NCBI GenBank assembly: GCA_934778125.1
Contig: CAKVOF010000004.1
Span: forward strand, 1 to 54,663
Direction of reading: 5' to 3'
Length of the DNA stretch: 54,663 bases
Source of the DNA: an uncultured Clostridia bacterium
Lineage (GTDB): Bacteria > Bacillota > Clostridia > Christensenellales > UBA1242
The notes below the pieces were generated by a model, which was not told where the DNA came from, searched no databases, and saw only the letters and a list, made by a program, of their open reading frames with translations. This document shows, piece by piece, positions 42,519 to 51,778 of this stretch (position 1 is the first letter of the stretch; each line of letters starts with the position of its first letter). The position numbers and the translations under genes were made by a program.

Positions 42519-43672
42519 GTAATAAAAAATCAAGGATTCTCCTTGTTTGCCTTGCACTTTTACTAAGTGTTTTAGGTTTAGTCTTTATTTATTCTGCTAG
42601 TTCATATAATGGTAAGGTAAATTATAACGACTCGTTTTTCTTTGTAAAAAAACAACTAATAGGCGTTGCTTTAGGCGTGATAATTTTAATAGTTGCCAGC
42701 AGATTGAATTATTCAAAATTTATCAAACTTAGGTGGTGGGTTCTTGGTATTTCAATAGTTATGCTTGTTTTAGTTTTTGTTCCATTCATTAGTATAAATG
42801 CGAATGGGGCAAGAAGATGGATAGGTTTTGGTGGGTTTTCAATTCAATCTAGTGAAATTGCAAAGTTTGGTTTTGTTATATTTTCTGCATCTTATATGAG
42901 CTTAAATTATAAAAAAATGGAAACTCTAAAGGGTATAATACCTGTGATACTTAGTGGTGGAACAATCTGTTTGCTTATACTACTAGAACCAAACTTAAGT
43001 GTTACTCTTTGTGTTGGAATGGTTATGCTTATGATGCTTTTGGTTGGTGGAATAAGAATGAGATATTTTCTATTAATATTAGTTCCTGCGTTAGCACTAG
43101 TTCCGATTCTTATAATAATTGAACCATATAGGTTTAATAGGCTAATTGCGTTCATTAATCCTTGGGCAAATCCCTTAAGCGAGGGCTTTCAATTAATCCA
43201 GTCTCTCTATTCACTTGGTGCGGGTGGGTTGTTTGGATTAGGACTATTCAATAGTAGGCAAAAGTATTTGTTTTTGCCGTTTAGTGAAAGTGATTTTATA
43301 TTTTCAATTATTGGTGAAGAAGTAGGATTTGTTGGCTCACTTTGCTTGCTAATTATATACATCGTTGTTATTGTGATTGGATATAAAATTGCCTTGAATG
43401 CAAAAGATAGGTTTGGAACTTGTTTGGCTTTTGGAATAACATCTGTTATAGCTTGCCAACTTCTAATAAATGTGGCGGTGGTAACAGGTTCAATTCCTCC
43501 AACAGGAATCCCACTTCCATTTATGAGTGCGGGAAGTAGTAGTTTAATTGTTTTTTTAGGTGCAATAGGAATATTATGCAATATATCGAAAAGGTCGGAA
43601 CATAGCCAAATATTAAATGAGAACAAAATATTTGATTTTAATTTTAAAAAGATGAGTAAAAGTAAAGTGTAA
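42515..43672 (+). CDS. ftsW: SEDS peptidoglycan polymerase FtsW/SpoVE
   Basis: 385 residues, about ten transmembrane helices. FIYSASSYNG near the N terminus; ANGARRWIGFGGFSIQSSEIAKFG with the conserved loop; NPWANPLSEGFQLIQSL; and the end section TGSIPPTGIPLPFMSAGSSS. Polymerises lipid II at the septum with the class B PBP encoded upstream. In sporulators the gene in this place is often called spoVE. Last gene before a terminator; murG does not follow. Confidence 0.95.
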   Translation: MSNKKSRILLVCLALLLSVLGLVFIYSASSYNGKVNYNDSFFFVKKQLIGVALGVIILIVASRLNYSKFIKLRWWVLGISIVMLVLVFVPFISINANGARRWIGFGGFSIQSSEIAKFGFVIFSASYMSLNYKKMETLKGIIPVILSGGTICLLILLEPNLSVTLCVGMVMLMMLLVGGIRMRYFLLILVPALALVPILIIIEPYRFNRLIAFINPWANPLSEGFQLIQSLYSLGAGGLFGLGLFNSRQKYLFLPFSESDFIFSIIGEEVGFVGSLCLLIIYIVVIVIGYKIALNAKDRFGTCLAFGITSVIACQLLINVAVVTGSIPPTGIPLPFMSAGSSSLIVFLGAIGILCNISKRSEHSQILNENKIFDFNFKKMSKSKV

Positions 43673-43735
43673 TTAAAATATCTTTTATATTATTAGTTTT
43701 TATAGGATAACGATATTTAGTAAGTTGAAAAATAA

Positions 43736-43785
43736 AACACCATATTAGTGGGCAATCTTGCTTAGTTGAATATGGCGTTTTTTTT
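43736..43785 (+). terminator. Terminator after ftsW
   Basis: AACACCATATT (43736-43746) pairs with AATATGGCGTT (43769-43779) with one A-C mismatch; inner GCAA/TTGC; T8 tail. It ends the mraZ-ftsW half of the dcw cluster. Confidence 0.78.
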
Positions 43786-43826
43786 CATAATTATTATTAA
43801 AGAAACTTCTTCAGGTTTAAGTTTTC

Positions 43827-44030
43827 TCAATCCTCAAGCCCAAGCAAGTAGTCAGTTGACACATGGAAAACTTGCGCAATTTTAACAAGTTGCTCTAAAT
43901 TGCACTCTCTTTGACCAAGTTCCCAATAACTTATTGTTCTTGGATTGACAAACAAAAGATTTGCCAATTGGTTTCTTGACATATTCTTTTCTATTCTCAA
44001 TTCTTTCAGTTTTTCGGGAAATTTAATCAT
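43827..44030 (-). CDS. XRE-family repressor next to lipoprotein
   Basis: 67 residues, one complete XRE HTH (LKELRIEKNMSRNQLANLLF, VNPRTISYWELGQRECNLEQLVKIAQVF) plus the common VSTDYLLGLED ending. It is not close to the two SLOG-linked XRE proteins. Divergent from the lipoprotein gene, with a palindromic operator in that gene's promoter. It probably represses the lipoprotein and itself. Confidence 0.88.
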   Translation of the reverse strand: MIKFPEKLKELRIEKNMSRNQLANLLFVNPRTISYWELGQRECNLEQLVKIAQVFHVSTDYLLGLED

Positions 44031-44041
44031 ATTTTTATTTT

Positions 44042-44093
44042 AGAACATTTTGTTGTGATTTTGTTGACTTAGAACAAAATGTTCTATTATAAT
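44042..44093 (+). promoter_or_regulatory. Lipoprotein promoter with palindromic operator in the spacer
   Basis: TTGACT (44064-44069), an 18-bp spacer, TATAAT (44088-44093). The spacer holds the perfect palindrome AGAACA-AAA-TGTTCT (44071-44085). A one-mismatch copy of the same half-sites, AGAACATTTTGTTGT, lies at 44042-44056, just before the XRE start, so both divergent genes can be controlled. It is not a LexA box, since the half-site spacing is 5 rather than 4. Confidence 0.75.
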
Positions 44094-44176
44094 ACATATA
44101 TAAGATATGCAACGCATTAACAACATATGCATTTCATATAAAAACAATTAAGGTAAGGAAAGGTAAGGAGAAGAAA

Positions 44177-45169
44177 ATGAAAAAGAAAGGAAGAATAATA
44201 ACAGCATTAGCATCAGTTGCTCTTGTGTTAGGGGGAGGCTTTGCACTAGCAGGTTGTGATGGCTCAAAGGGTAATTCGGCAGAAGAGCAAATGAGAATAG
44301 TTTATGCAGATGCTCAAACAAATGGATACACAGGAACATATGAAGAATGGCTAGCAAGCATTAAAGGTGAAAAAGGTGACACAGGAATGTCTGCTTATGA
44401 GCTAGCAAAATATTATGGATTCCAAGGAACGGAACAAGATTGGCTTATTAGCTTAAGGCAAGTTGAACAAAAGAAAGCAATGGATATTTTCAAATTAGCC
44501 GAAGCAAAGTTAATGCAAAGTAGGAGCAATTTAAAGATGCTAACTGAACTTTATGATGCATATGATTCAACTGTTGAATTAAAACAATCGCTTCAATGTT
44601 GTGAATATGAAACAGGGAAATATGCAAGTCTAAGAGAAGTTGAATATTTAAATGTTGTTTCTGCTAATGGTTATTATGCAGATTCATATATAAAAACTGG
44701 TTCTAAAGAAAGTGAAATTTTATACAATGAAAATATTGATAAAAAATCAATTTTAAAAAGATATGGTTACGAGCCAGGAGAAAATAACATTGATAAGTAT
44801 TATTTTAAAAAAGAAGAGTCTTTGCCATTGAGTGTTTTTGAGGGTTCTATATTAAATATTGAAAATATGTATAATTTAGCTGAGAAAGAAATAATAGTAA
44901 CCTTAGATGCCTTGGCTAATGGAAATTATAAAATTAGTTTTATATTTAATTCCACAGAAAGATTTACTCAATACGATGAGTGTGAATTAACCAATTTGAT
45001 TGAAGCTGAGATAACAAGAGATTATAATTTTGTGTACTTGAAAATCACATCTGGAGGTGGTGACTTTTATAGGTGTTTTAAAACGACATTTGAATATGGA
45101 ACAGTTGACAAAGAATTAATTAAAGCTAAAATTGCGGAAGCGGAAGAGTATGCTTCTAAGCAAGTATAA
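44177..45169 (+). CDS. Lipoprotein with EWL/collagen-like repeat, unknown function
   Basis: 330 residues. Lipoprotein signal with lipobox LAGC (lipidated Cys about residue 27). Next come two related units: GYTGTYEEWLASIKGEKGDT (a short collagen-like GEKGDTG turn) and YYGFQGTEQDWLISL. A mixed helix and strand body follows, with no known domain, ending in EEYASKQV. Anchored on the outer membrane face. AAGGTAAGGAG is the ribosome binding site. It is inserted with its XRE repressor between ftsW and murA, where murG or murB would be expected. Function not assignable. Confidence 0.75.
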   Translation: MKKKGRIITALASVALVLGGGFALAGCDGSKGNSAEEQMRIVYADAQTNGYTGTYEEWLASIKGEKGDTGMSAYELAKYYGFQGTEQDWLISLRQVEQKKAMDIFKLAEAKLMQSRSNLKMLTELYDAYDSTVELKQSLQCCEYETGKYASLREVEYLNVVSANGYYADSYIKTGSKESEILYNENIDKKSILKRYGYEPGENNIDKYYFKKEESLPLSVFEGSILNIENMYNLAEKEIIVTLDALANGNYKISFIFNSTERFTQYDECELTNLIEAEITRDYNFVYLKITSGGGDFYRCFKTTFEYGTVDKELIKAKIAEAEEYASKQV

Positions 45170-45217
45170 AAAACACTTTAAACACTTAGAAATTTAATAA
45201 TATATTAGATTAATTGT

Positions 45218-45249
45218 CACGGGTTAACGGAAAGTTACCCGTGTTTTTT
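45218..45249 (+). terminator. Terminator of the lipoprotein gene
   Basis: CACGGGT (45218-45224) / ACCCGTG (45237-45243), with the interior AAC/GTT also able to pair; T6 tail. Confidence 0.85.
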
Positions 45250-45336
45250 GTGTTGTAAATATCAGTTTGCTAAACACCAAAAATGCATTTTTTCCATACA
45301 ATAAAATATATACATATGGAAAAATTAAGGAGAAAT

Positions 45337-46593
45337 ATGGAAACTTTATACATAGAAGGTAGAAAAGCGCTTAATGGTGAAATTGAGATTGCTGGTGCAA
45401 AGAATGCTATTTTGCCAATTTTAGCGTGTTCTATAATAACGAAAAAGCCAATTTATATAAGTAAGTGTACGTTATATGTTGATGTTTTATATATGCTTAA
45501 GATTCTTGAAGATTTGGGGTGTGAGATAAAACACGATGATTGCAATGTTTTTATAAATCCGCAAAATGCAAATAGATACTTTATAAAAGAAGAATACACA
45601 AAGAAAGTTCGTTCGAGCATATTTATGTTAGGTCCTCTTTTAACTCGATTTAAAAAGGCTAAGGTTGCATATCCTGGTGGTTGCAATATTGGAAGTAGAC
45701 CGATTGATTTACACATCAAAGGTTTGAAAGAGTTAAATGTTAAAATAGAAGAAAAACACGGTTATATTATATGCGATGGTGAAAATATGAAAGCGGGAAC
45801 AATTCACCTTGATTTTCCAAGTGTGGGAGCAACGGAAAATTTGATGATGGCGTGTGTTTGTTTGAAAGGAACAAGTGTAATTCATAATTCTGCAAGAGAG
45901 CCGGAAATTGTTGATTTGCAAAATTTTATTAATGCTATGGGTGGGAATGTTAAAGGTGCAGGAACAAGCACAATAATTATAAATGGTGTTAAAAATTTAA
46001 ATGGTTGCGAATATGAAACAATTAGAGATAGAATAATCGCTGGCACTTATGCAACTGCTTGTGCGATGGCAGGTGGTGAAATTAGTATGATTGGAAGCCC
46101 ATATGAGCACAACGTTGCCTTGTATACAAAACTTTCTCAAGCTGGATGCAAAATAACACGAAAAAATAATAGTATTCAAATTTCTTGCAAGCATAGGTTA
46201 AAAAGTGTTCCCAAAATAGAAACTCAGCCATATCCCGGATTTCCAACTGACCTGCAAAACCAAATTCTAACACTTCAAACGATAAGTAAGGGCACAAGTG
46301 TGATAAATGAAAATTTATTTGAAACAAGGTTTAAGATTTTTACCGAACTTAAAAGAATGGGTGCTGATATAGAAATAAACAATCGCTCTGCAATAGTGCG
46401 TGGCGTGAATAAACTATATGGAGCACACGTTGTGGCAACCGACTTGAGGGGCGGAGCTGGGCTTGTGATAGCAGGTTTAAGCGCTGAAGGTTACACAACA
46501 GTTGAAGATGTGTATCATATAGATAGGGGCTATAAGAATATTGAAAATGATTTAAGCAAACTTGGTGCGGAAATAAAACGAAAAAACGAGTAA
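45337..46593 (+). CDS. murA: UDP-GlcNAc enolpyruvyl transferase MurA
   Basis: 418 residues from ATG 45337, chosen for AAGGAG 5 nt upstream; the longer frame from 45283 adds an unlikely extension. Active-site loop PGGCNIGSRPIDLHI contains the catalytic Cys (about 116), the residue bound by fosfomycin, so the enzyme is predicted susceptible. KN near 22 (AGAKNAIL) binds substrate. First committed step of peptidoglycan synthesis. Starts the second half of the cluster. Confidence 0.95.
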   Translation: METLYIEGRKALNGEIEIAGAKNAILPILACSIITKKPIYISKCTLYVDVLYMLKILEDLGCEIKHDDCNVFINPQNANRYFIKEEYTKKVRSSIFMLGPLLTRFKKAKVAYPGGCNIGSRPIDLHIKGLKELNVKIEEKHGYIICDGENMKAGTIHLDFPSVGATENLMMACVCLKGTSVIHNSAREPEIVDLQNFINAMGGNVKGAGTSTIIINGVKNLNGCEYETIRDRIIAGTYATACAMAGGEISMIGSPYEHNVALYTKLSQAGCKITRKNNSIQISCKHRLKSVPKIETQPYPGFPTDLQNQILTLQTISKGTSVINENLFETRFKIFTELKRMGADIEINNRSAIVRGVNKLYGAHVVATDLRGGAGLVIAGLSAEGYTTVEDVYHIDRGYKNIENDLSKLGAEIKRKNE

Positions 46594-46682
46594 ATTGAAA
46601 AAAACTACGCAAACGATTTTAAATTATTAGCATAAATATATTTTTTGTGTTATCATATCTTCAAGGGTGGCATTTTTATTAT

Positions 46683-47522
46683 ATGAAAAATAAAAAACTA
46701 ATAGTTTTAATTTCAATACTTGCGCTTGTTGTGTTAGTTGTTGTTTTGGGTAGCACTGTTTTTACTGTGCGCTATTCTTCTATTAATTGGTTATCTTCAA
46801 CCAACAAATTAAATCCTGAAGTTGATTATTCTAAAACTATTGAAATGCCTTATGGTGAAAGTGTATTTTTCGTTAATAAATCAAAAATTATTAATAATTT
46901 AGAACAAAAAAATCCATATTTAAAAGTTATAAGTGTGGAAACTAGTTTTCCAAATAAGTTGGTTGTTCATGTGTGCGAAAGGCAAAGTTTATTTGCTATT
47001 GAAGCTTTAGATAGCGAGAATAACTCGGTTTATGCTATTCTTGATGAAGATATGAAAGTTGTGGAGTTTATGGATAAGCTAACTTATTTTGGTTTAACCA
47101 AAACTCAAAAGCCTATACTAATTGATGTTTCTCAAACTTCTTTAAACCTTAAGGACACTGATTTCCCGTTAGGTAGTTTTTTTCAAAATGCAAGTCTAAC
47201 AAGCCCGCTTAACGAATTAACATATGCATTTAAGCGAGTTGGTTATGATTCATTCACTGCTAAAGGTTTGTTTGAAGGTGTTTCAATAGTCAAAAGCATT
47301 CCTATTGGAGCATCGGATAGTTCTGGTGATAATTATGAACTAACTATGAATTTAAAAACAAAATTTGGAATGGACATTGTTATAAGAAACTCAGAGAAAT
47401 CACTTGCAGAAAAATTAAACATTGCTATTGCGGCTTATAACCATCAGCATGATTTAGGTTCAACTAGTGGAACAATAACGGTTTATTCTAATGGGGTTGT
47501 TAGTTACACAAACGATGATTAA
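46683..47522 (+). CDS. divIB: Divisome protein FtsQ/DivIB
   Basis: 279 residues from ATG 46683 (AAGGGTGG about 12 nt upstream; 46647 is a weaker alternative). One N-terminal transmembrane helix (about 5-27), then a POTRA-type domain (VFFVNKSKIINNLEQKNPYLKVISVETSFPNKLVVHVCERQ) and the beta domain. It binds the FtsL/DivIC complex at the septum. Followed by a terminator, so not strictly co-transcribed with the FtsA-like gene. Confidence 0.87.
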   Translation: MKNKKLIVLISILALVVLVVVLGSTVFTVRYSSINWLSSTNKLNPEVDYSKTIEMPYGESVFFVNKSKIINNLEQKNPYLKVISVETSFPNKLVVHVCERQSLFAIEALDSENNSVYAILDEDMKVVEFMDKLTYFGLTKTQKPILIDVSQTSLNLKDTDFPLGSFFQNASLTSPLNELTYAFKRVGYDSFTAKGLFEGVSIVKSIPIGASDSSGDNYELTMNLKTKFGMDIVIRNSEKSLAEKLNIAIAAYNHQHDLGSTSGTITVYSNGVVSYTNDD

Positions 47523-47528
47523 AATAAT

Positions 47529-47557
47529 AAAGCCTAGTAATTTTATTAGGCTTTTTT
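47529..47557 (+). terminator. Terminator after divIB
   Basis: AAAGCCTA (47529-47536) / TAGGCTTT (47547-47554), T6 tail. Confidence 0.82.
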
Positions 47558-47689
47558 CTCTTATTTTTATTTACGAAAAAGGATAAAGTTTTATAGGTTT
47601 ATTTCTTTTCTAAATATTAACACAAAATAATTTGACTTTTTTAAAAGTGTTATTTATACTATTTTTGAGAAAAATTTAAGTGGGGAGTT

Positions 47690-48814
47690 ATGCAAAAAGA
47701 TTTAGTTTCAGTTCTCGATTTTGGTTCATCTAAAATAACTGTTGTTTGTGGAACTAAAAATGTTAACGATAATTTCAATATAGTTGCAACTGGTGAGTGC
47801 GATTATGCTGGATATATTGATGGCGAGTTTTTAGAACCTGAAATGTTGAAAAACGCTATTGCAACTGCTATTAACAATGCACAAATGAATATGAAAAATA
47901 AAATAACTAAATTATATGTTGGAATTCCCGCTGAATTTTGTGTTAACTCTATTCAAGATGTTAATATTTCATTCAAATCAAAAACAAAACTAAAACCAAG
48001 AGTTATTGCTAATTTATTCAGTGATAATGAAGTGAATAACTACGCTGAAACTCACACTATAATAAATAAGTCACCAATTTATTATTTGCTTGATGGAGAT
48101 AATAAATTAATTGATCCTGTTGGGGTGGAAGCAAACAGTTTAATGGTTAAAACAAGTTTTATATATGTTGAGAATCGTGTTATTCAAATGCTAAATAGTG
48201 TGTTTGTCAGTCTTGGACTTAAGAATATTGAGTATTTGAGTTCAACATTGGCTGAAGGCTTATATCTACTTAATACTCAAACGAGATATAAAGGTGCGGT
48301 TTTGGTTGATGTTGGATATGTGTCAACGAGCGTTTGCTCTATAATGGGCGATGGAATAATTGATTTAAAGAGCTTTTCACTTGGTGGAGCGCATATAACA
48401 AGTGATTTGAGTGAAATTTTAAATATTCCATTTTTGCAAGCAGAGCAATTAAAAAGAAAGTTAATTCTAACGCTCAAACCAACAGCTATAGACTATTATG
48501 AAATTATGCTTGATGGTAAATTAACAAAAGTTCCAGTTAAAACAGCAAATGATATTGCACTCGCTAGAATTGATATGATATCTGAAATGATTGAAAAAGT
48601 TATAAAATCATTTTCATTAAAACCAATTAATGCAAATATTATTTACTTAACCGGTGGGGGACTTGCATTATTAAAGGGTATTAAGTATTATTTAAATAAA
48701 ACGATTGGTAAAAAAATCGAAATAGTTTGTCCAAAACCTATGCAATTAGAGAAACCCGAGTTATCTAGCGTTGTATCGTTGCTTGATATGGCAATTAATA
48801 TAAATAAAATATGA
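47690..48814 (+). CDS. ftsA: FtsA-like actin-family protein without membrane-targeting helix
   Basis: 374 residues. Actin-like ATPase motifs: phosphate-1 VLDFGSSKITVVCG (7-20), phosphate-2 GAVLVDVGYVSTSVCSI (about 203-219), adenosine YLTGGGLALLKGI (about 321-333). The FtsA-specific 1C subdomain (about 85-165) is present. FtsA usually continues for 30-50 residues with a linker and amphipathic helix that tether FtsZ to the membrane. Here the chain ends SLLDMAININKI right after the ATPase fold. GGGGAG RBS; 12 bp before ftsZ. Confidence 0.82.
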   Translation: MQKDLVSVLDFGSSKITVVCGTKNVNDNFNIVATGECDYAGYIDGEFLEPEMLKNAIATAINNAQMNMKNKITKLYVGIPAEFCVNSIQDVNISFKSKTKLKPRVIANLFSDNEVNNYAETHTIINKSPIYYLLDGDNKLIDPVGVEANSLMVKTSFIYVENRVIQMLNSVFVSLGLKNIEYLSSTLAEGLYLLNTQTRYKGAVLVDVGYVSTSVCSIMGDGIIDLKSFSLGGAHITSDLSEILNIPFLQAEQLKRKLILTLKPTAIDYYEIMLDGKLTKVPVKTANDIALARIDMISEMIEKVIKSFSLKPINANIIYLTGGGLALLKGIKYYLNKTIGKKIEIVCPKPMQLEKPELSSVVSLLDMAININKI

Positions 48815-48826
48815 TAGGAGAAGATT

Positions 48827-50008
48827 ATGTTTAATAATAATGAGTTTGGAGTTCAAGAAGAGTTTTTCACACCAGTTTGCAATATAAAAGTTATTGGTGT
48901 TGGTGGCGGTGGAAATAACGCTGTTAATAGAATGGTTAGTGCTGGAATTAATAGTGCTGAGTTTGTGGCTATAAACACAGATAAGCAAGCATTAATGATG
49001 AGTAGAGCGAAGCATAGAATTCAAATTGGTGAAAAGCTAACAGGCGGAAAAGGTGCAGGATCAGATCCAGATATTGGTGCTAAAGCCGCTGAAGAAAGTA
49101 GAGATTTAATCAAAGAAGTTTTAAATGGAACAGACCTTGTTTTCATCACAGCTGGTATGGGTGGTGGAACTGGAACGGGTGCTGCACCAGTTATTGCTAA
49201 AATGGCAAAAGAAATGGGAATTTTAACTATTGCTGTTGTAACAAAACCATTCGGATTTGAAGGTAGAAGAAGAATGGAGAACGCTGAAAGAGGCGTTGCT
49301 CAACTAAAAGAATCTGTTGACACATTAGTTATTATCCAAAACGAAAAATTATTAAAGATTGTTCCAAAGGGCACTCCAATTGTTGATGCTTTCAGAACAG
49401 CCGATGATGTTTTAAGGCAAGGTATTCAAGGCATTAGTGACCTAATTGTTACTCCAAGTTTAATTAATCTAGATTTTGCCGATGTTAAAACAACAATGAA
49501 AGATAAAGGACTTGCTCATATGGGATTGGGAAAGGGTAAAGGCGAGAATAGAACTATCGAAGCAGTTCGCCAAGCAGTTTCTAGCCCATTATTAGAAACA
49601 ACTATTGAAGGTGCAACAGGAATTATTTTAAATATCAAAGGTGGTTTGGATTTAACTCTAGATGAAGTTTATGCTTCTGCAGACTTAGTAAAGGAAGTTG
49701 TTGATCCATCTTGTAACATAATCTTTGGTAGTGGAATTGATGAAAAGATGCGTGATGAAGTTGAAATCACAATCATAGCAACTGGATTCAATCAAGTGCC
49801 AATGGAAGAAAAAAAAGCGAATGTTCAGCCTGTTTCTAAATTTTTAGAAGAAGAAGTTGATGATGAAGAAAATGAGTTTTCAACAAGCGTTAGCAATAAT
49901 GAAGAAATGCAAGAGCCTCAAGAAGAAAAGAAAATTTCTAGTGTTGTTCAATTAGATGATGCTTATATTCCACCATTTCTTCAAAAATTAAAAAACTCAA
50001 GAAAATAG
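48827..50008 (+). CDS. ftsZ: Cell division GTPase FtsZ
   Basis: 393 residues. GTP-binding loop GVGGGGNNAVNRM (about 21-33), tubulin signature GMGGGTGTGAAP (about 108-119), T7 loop near NLDFADVKTTM. The C-terminal conserved peptide YIPPFLQKLKNSRK, which binds FtsA, SepF or ZapA, is intact after an acidic linker (about 345-375). Forms the Z ring. AGGAGA RBS. Confidence 0.98.
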   Translation: MFNNNEFGVQEEFFTPVCNIKVIGVGGGGNNAVNRMVSAGINSAEFVAINTDKQALMMSRAKHRIQIGEKLTGGKGAGSDPDIGAKAAEESRDLIKEVLNGTDLVFITAGMGGGTGTGAAPVIAKMAKEMGILTIAVVTKPFGFEGRRRMENAERGVAQLKESVDTLVIIQNEKLLKIVPKGTPIVDAFRTADDVLRQGIQGISDLIVTPSLINLDFADVKTTMKDKGLAHMGLGKGKGENRTIEAVRQAVSSPLLETTIEGATGIILNIKGGLDLTLDEVYASADLVKEVVDPSCNIIFGSGIDEKMRDEVEITIIATGFNQVPMEEKKANVQPVSKFLEEEVDDEENEFSTSVSNNEEMQEPQEEKKISSVVQLDDAYIPPFLQKLKNSRK

Positions 50009-50022
50009 AATTTTAAATTATC

Positions 50023-50067
50023 AATTGCGATCAAATAAATTAAATTTGTTTGGTTGCAATTTTTTTA
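50023..50067 (+). terminator. Terminator after ftsZ
   Basis: AATTGCGATCAAA (50023-50035) pairs with TTTGGTTGCAATT (50049-50061) through two G-U pairs; T7 tail. Confidence 0.82.
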
Positions 50068-50177
50068 TTTAATAAAAAAATGTAGAATTATGCAATATCT
50101 GAAAATGTGAGCAATTAAGCCATTTTAAAACAGATTTCTTTTATTATTATAAATTGTAAATATTATATTATAATAGT

Positions 50178-51041
50178 ATGGAAATATATATTGAATATCT
50201 TTTAATCGATAATCTTATAATTAATGCACTAATCATTTTTCTAACAAGTAAATTGCTTCAATTAAAACTAAAATTTAAAAGAATTTTATTAGTTTCAATT
50301 GTTGCAACTTGCTTCGCATTTGTTTTTCCATACATAATGATTCTTTTAAATTCATGGTTAATTGTTGCAATAAAACTAATAATTGGGTTTTTTATAACAT
50401 TAATAATGAAAAAACAAAAGTTTGGTAGACTAATTATCACATACATAGTGTTTTTAACAATAACAATGTTATTTGGTGGAGTTTGCTTCGGCTTGATTAT
50501 GATGCTTGGATTAAAAACAACTTTAAATGGAATATTAATGTTTGGATTTGAATTTCCGATGGGGCTGATAGTTTTAGTTCTTGCTTTTTATTGCTATGTG
50601 TTGTGTAAATTGATAAATTATTTAAAAAATAAAAATATAAATAACGGGCTCAACTATGATGTTATAGTGCAAATAAATAATAAAACATATTCGCTGGTTG
50701 GCTATTTCGATACTGGGAATATGGTATATGATAACAATATGAAAAAACCAGTTTTAATCGTTTCGTTTGAATTTTATAAAAAAATTATTGAAAATTTTAA
50801 TATAAAAAACACGATGAAGCAAATATTTATTGATGAATTTAGAAACCCACATTTTATAAATGTTGAAACTGTGAGTTCAAAGGATAAAATTTTTGCTTTT
50901 GAAATTGATTCGCTAAAGATATATGCAAATAAAAAAATTTATAAGAATGAAAATGTGATTGTTGGGGTATCAAAAACAAAATTCACTGATTTTGATTGTA
51001 TACTTCACAAAGATTTTTTAAATTATGGCGTTAATTTTTAA
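50178..51041 (+). CDS. spoIIGA: Sigma-E processing peptidase SpoIIGA
   Basis: 287 residues. The N-terminal half has five hydrophobic helices (about 1-155). The C-terminal cytosolic aspartic protease domain shows the catalytic DTG in LVGYFDTGNMVYD (about 178). Dimers at the polar septum cleave pro-sigma-E. No Shine-Dalgarno precedes the ATG, and TATAAT lies only 3 bp from it, so the true start or promoter is unclear. sigE follows 11 bp later, the canonical spoIIG operon. Confidence 0.9.
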   Translation: MEIYIEYLLIDNLIINALIIFLTSKLLQLKLKFKRILLVSIVATCFAFVFPYIMILLNSWLIVAIKLIIGFFITLIMKKQKFGRLIITYIVFLTITMLFGGVCFGLIMMLGLKTTLNGILMFGFEFPMGLIVLVLAFYCYVLCKLINYLKNKNINNGLNYDVIVQINNKTYSLVGYFDTGNMVYDNNMKKPVLIVSFEFYKKIIENFNIKNTMKQIFIDEFRNPHFINVETVSSKDKIFAFEIDSLKIYANKKIYKNENVIVGVSKTKFTDFDCILHKDFLNYGVNF

Positions 51042-51052
51042 GGAGATTTATT

Positions 51053-51778
51053 ATGTTTAAGTTTATAAATTTTATAAAATTGCTTGTTAAAAAGTTAAGT
51101 TCATTTGAGTTTTTCACATATAGAAATGTTATGCACTATATCTCATCTGGTGAAGCTTTACCAAAAGCATTAACAGATGAAGAAGAAAAAGAATATATAA
51201 GTATGCTTGGTGGAGAACAAGATGAATTCGCTAAGAAAAAACTTATTGAGCATAATTTAAGATTGGTTGTGTATATTGCAAAAAAGTTTGAAAACTCGCT
51301 TGTTGAAATAGAAGATTTAATAAGCATTGGTAGTATAGGCCTTATCAAGGCAATTAATTCATTTAATGGTGATAAAAACATTAAAATTGCAACTTATGCG
51401 AGCAGGTGTATACAAAATGAGATATTGATGTATTTAAGGAAAATAAGTAAACAAAAAAATTTTGTTAGCATTGATGATCCGCTTAACATTGATTCAGAAG
51501 GCAACGAGTTACTCTTAACTGATTTGGTTTCTATTGATTCCGATATTCCCGAAGTTGATGTTGAGAAAGAAACGGAGAAAAATATTTTATGGAATATACT
51601 AAATAAATTGAACTCACGAGAAAAAGAAATTATGGTTATGAGATTTGGGCTTGATGGGAATATAGAAAAAACACAAAAAGAAGTTGCCGATGATTTAGGC
51701 ATTTCTCAAAGTTATATAAGTAGGCTTGAGAAAAAAATAATAAAACAGATAAAAAAGGAAATGTTGAAACTTGCATAG
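51053..51778 (+). CDS. sigE: Sporulation sigma factor pro-SigE
   Basis: 241 residues. An N-terminal pro-sequence (about 1-30, amphipathic and Phe/Lys-rich) precedes the conserved ISSGEALPKALTDEEE. Region 2 follows (LRLVVYIAKKFENSLVEIEDLISIGSIGLIKAI), then region 4 HTH (QKEVADDLGISQSYISRLEKKI). Early mother-cell sigma factor, activated by SpoIIGA. Its promoter class (CATACANT) is seen in front of the gene at 32324. AAGGAGA RBS. The stop codon lies inside a terminator stem. Confidence 0.95.
   Translation: MFKFINFIKLLVKKLSSFEFFTYRNVMHYISSGEALPKALTDEEEKEYISMLGGEQDEFAKKKLIEHNLRLVVYIAKKFENSLVEIEDLISIGSIGLIKAINSFNGDKNIKIATYASRCIQNEILMYLRKISKQKNFVSIDDPLNIDSEGNELLLTDLVSIDSDIPEVDVEKETEKNILWNILNKLNSREKEIMVMRFGLDGNIEKTQKEVADDLGISQSYISRLEKKIIKQIKKEMLKLA

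Noticed and set aside
44071..44085. AGAACA-N3-TGTTCT as a second LexA box
   Set aside because: The GAAC/GTTC half-sites are 5 bp apart, not 4, and the adjacent XRE repressor is a better owner of the site.
46082..46612. Minus-strand open frames inside murA
   Set aside because: They are antisense to a highly conserved gene, overlap one another and show no independent coding signs.
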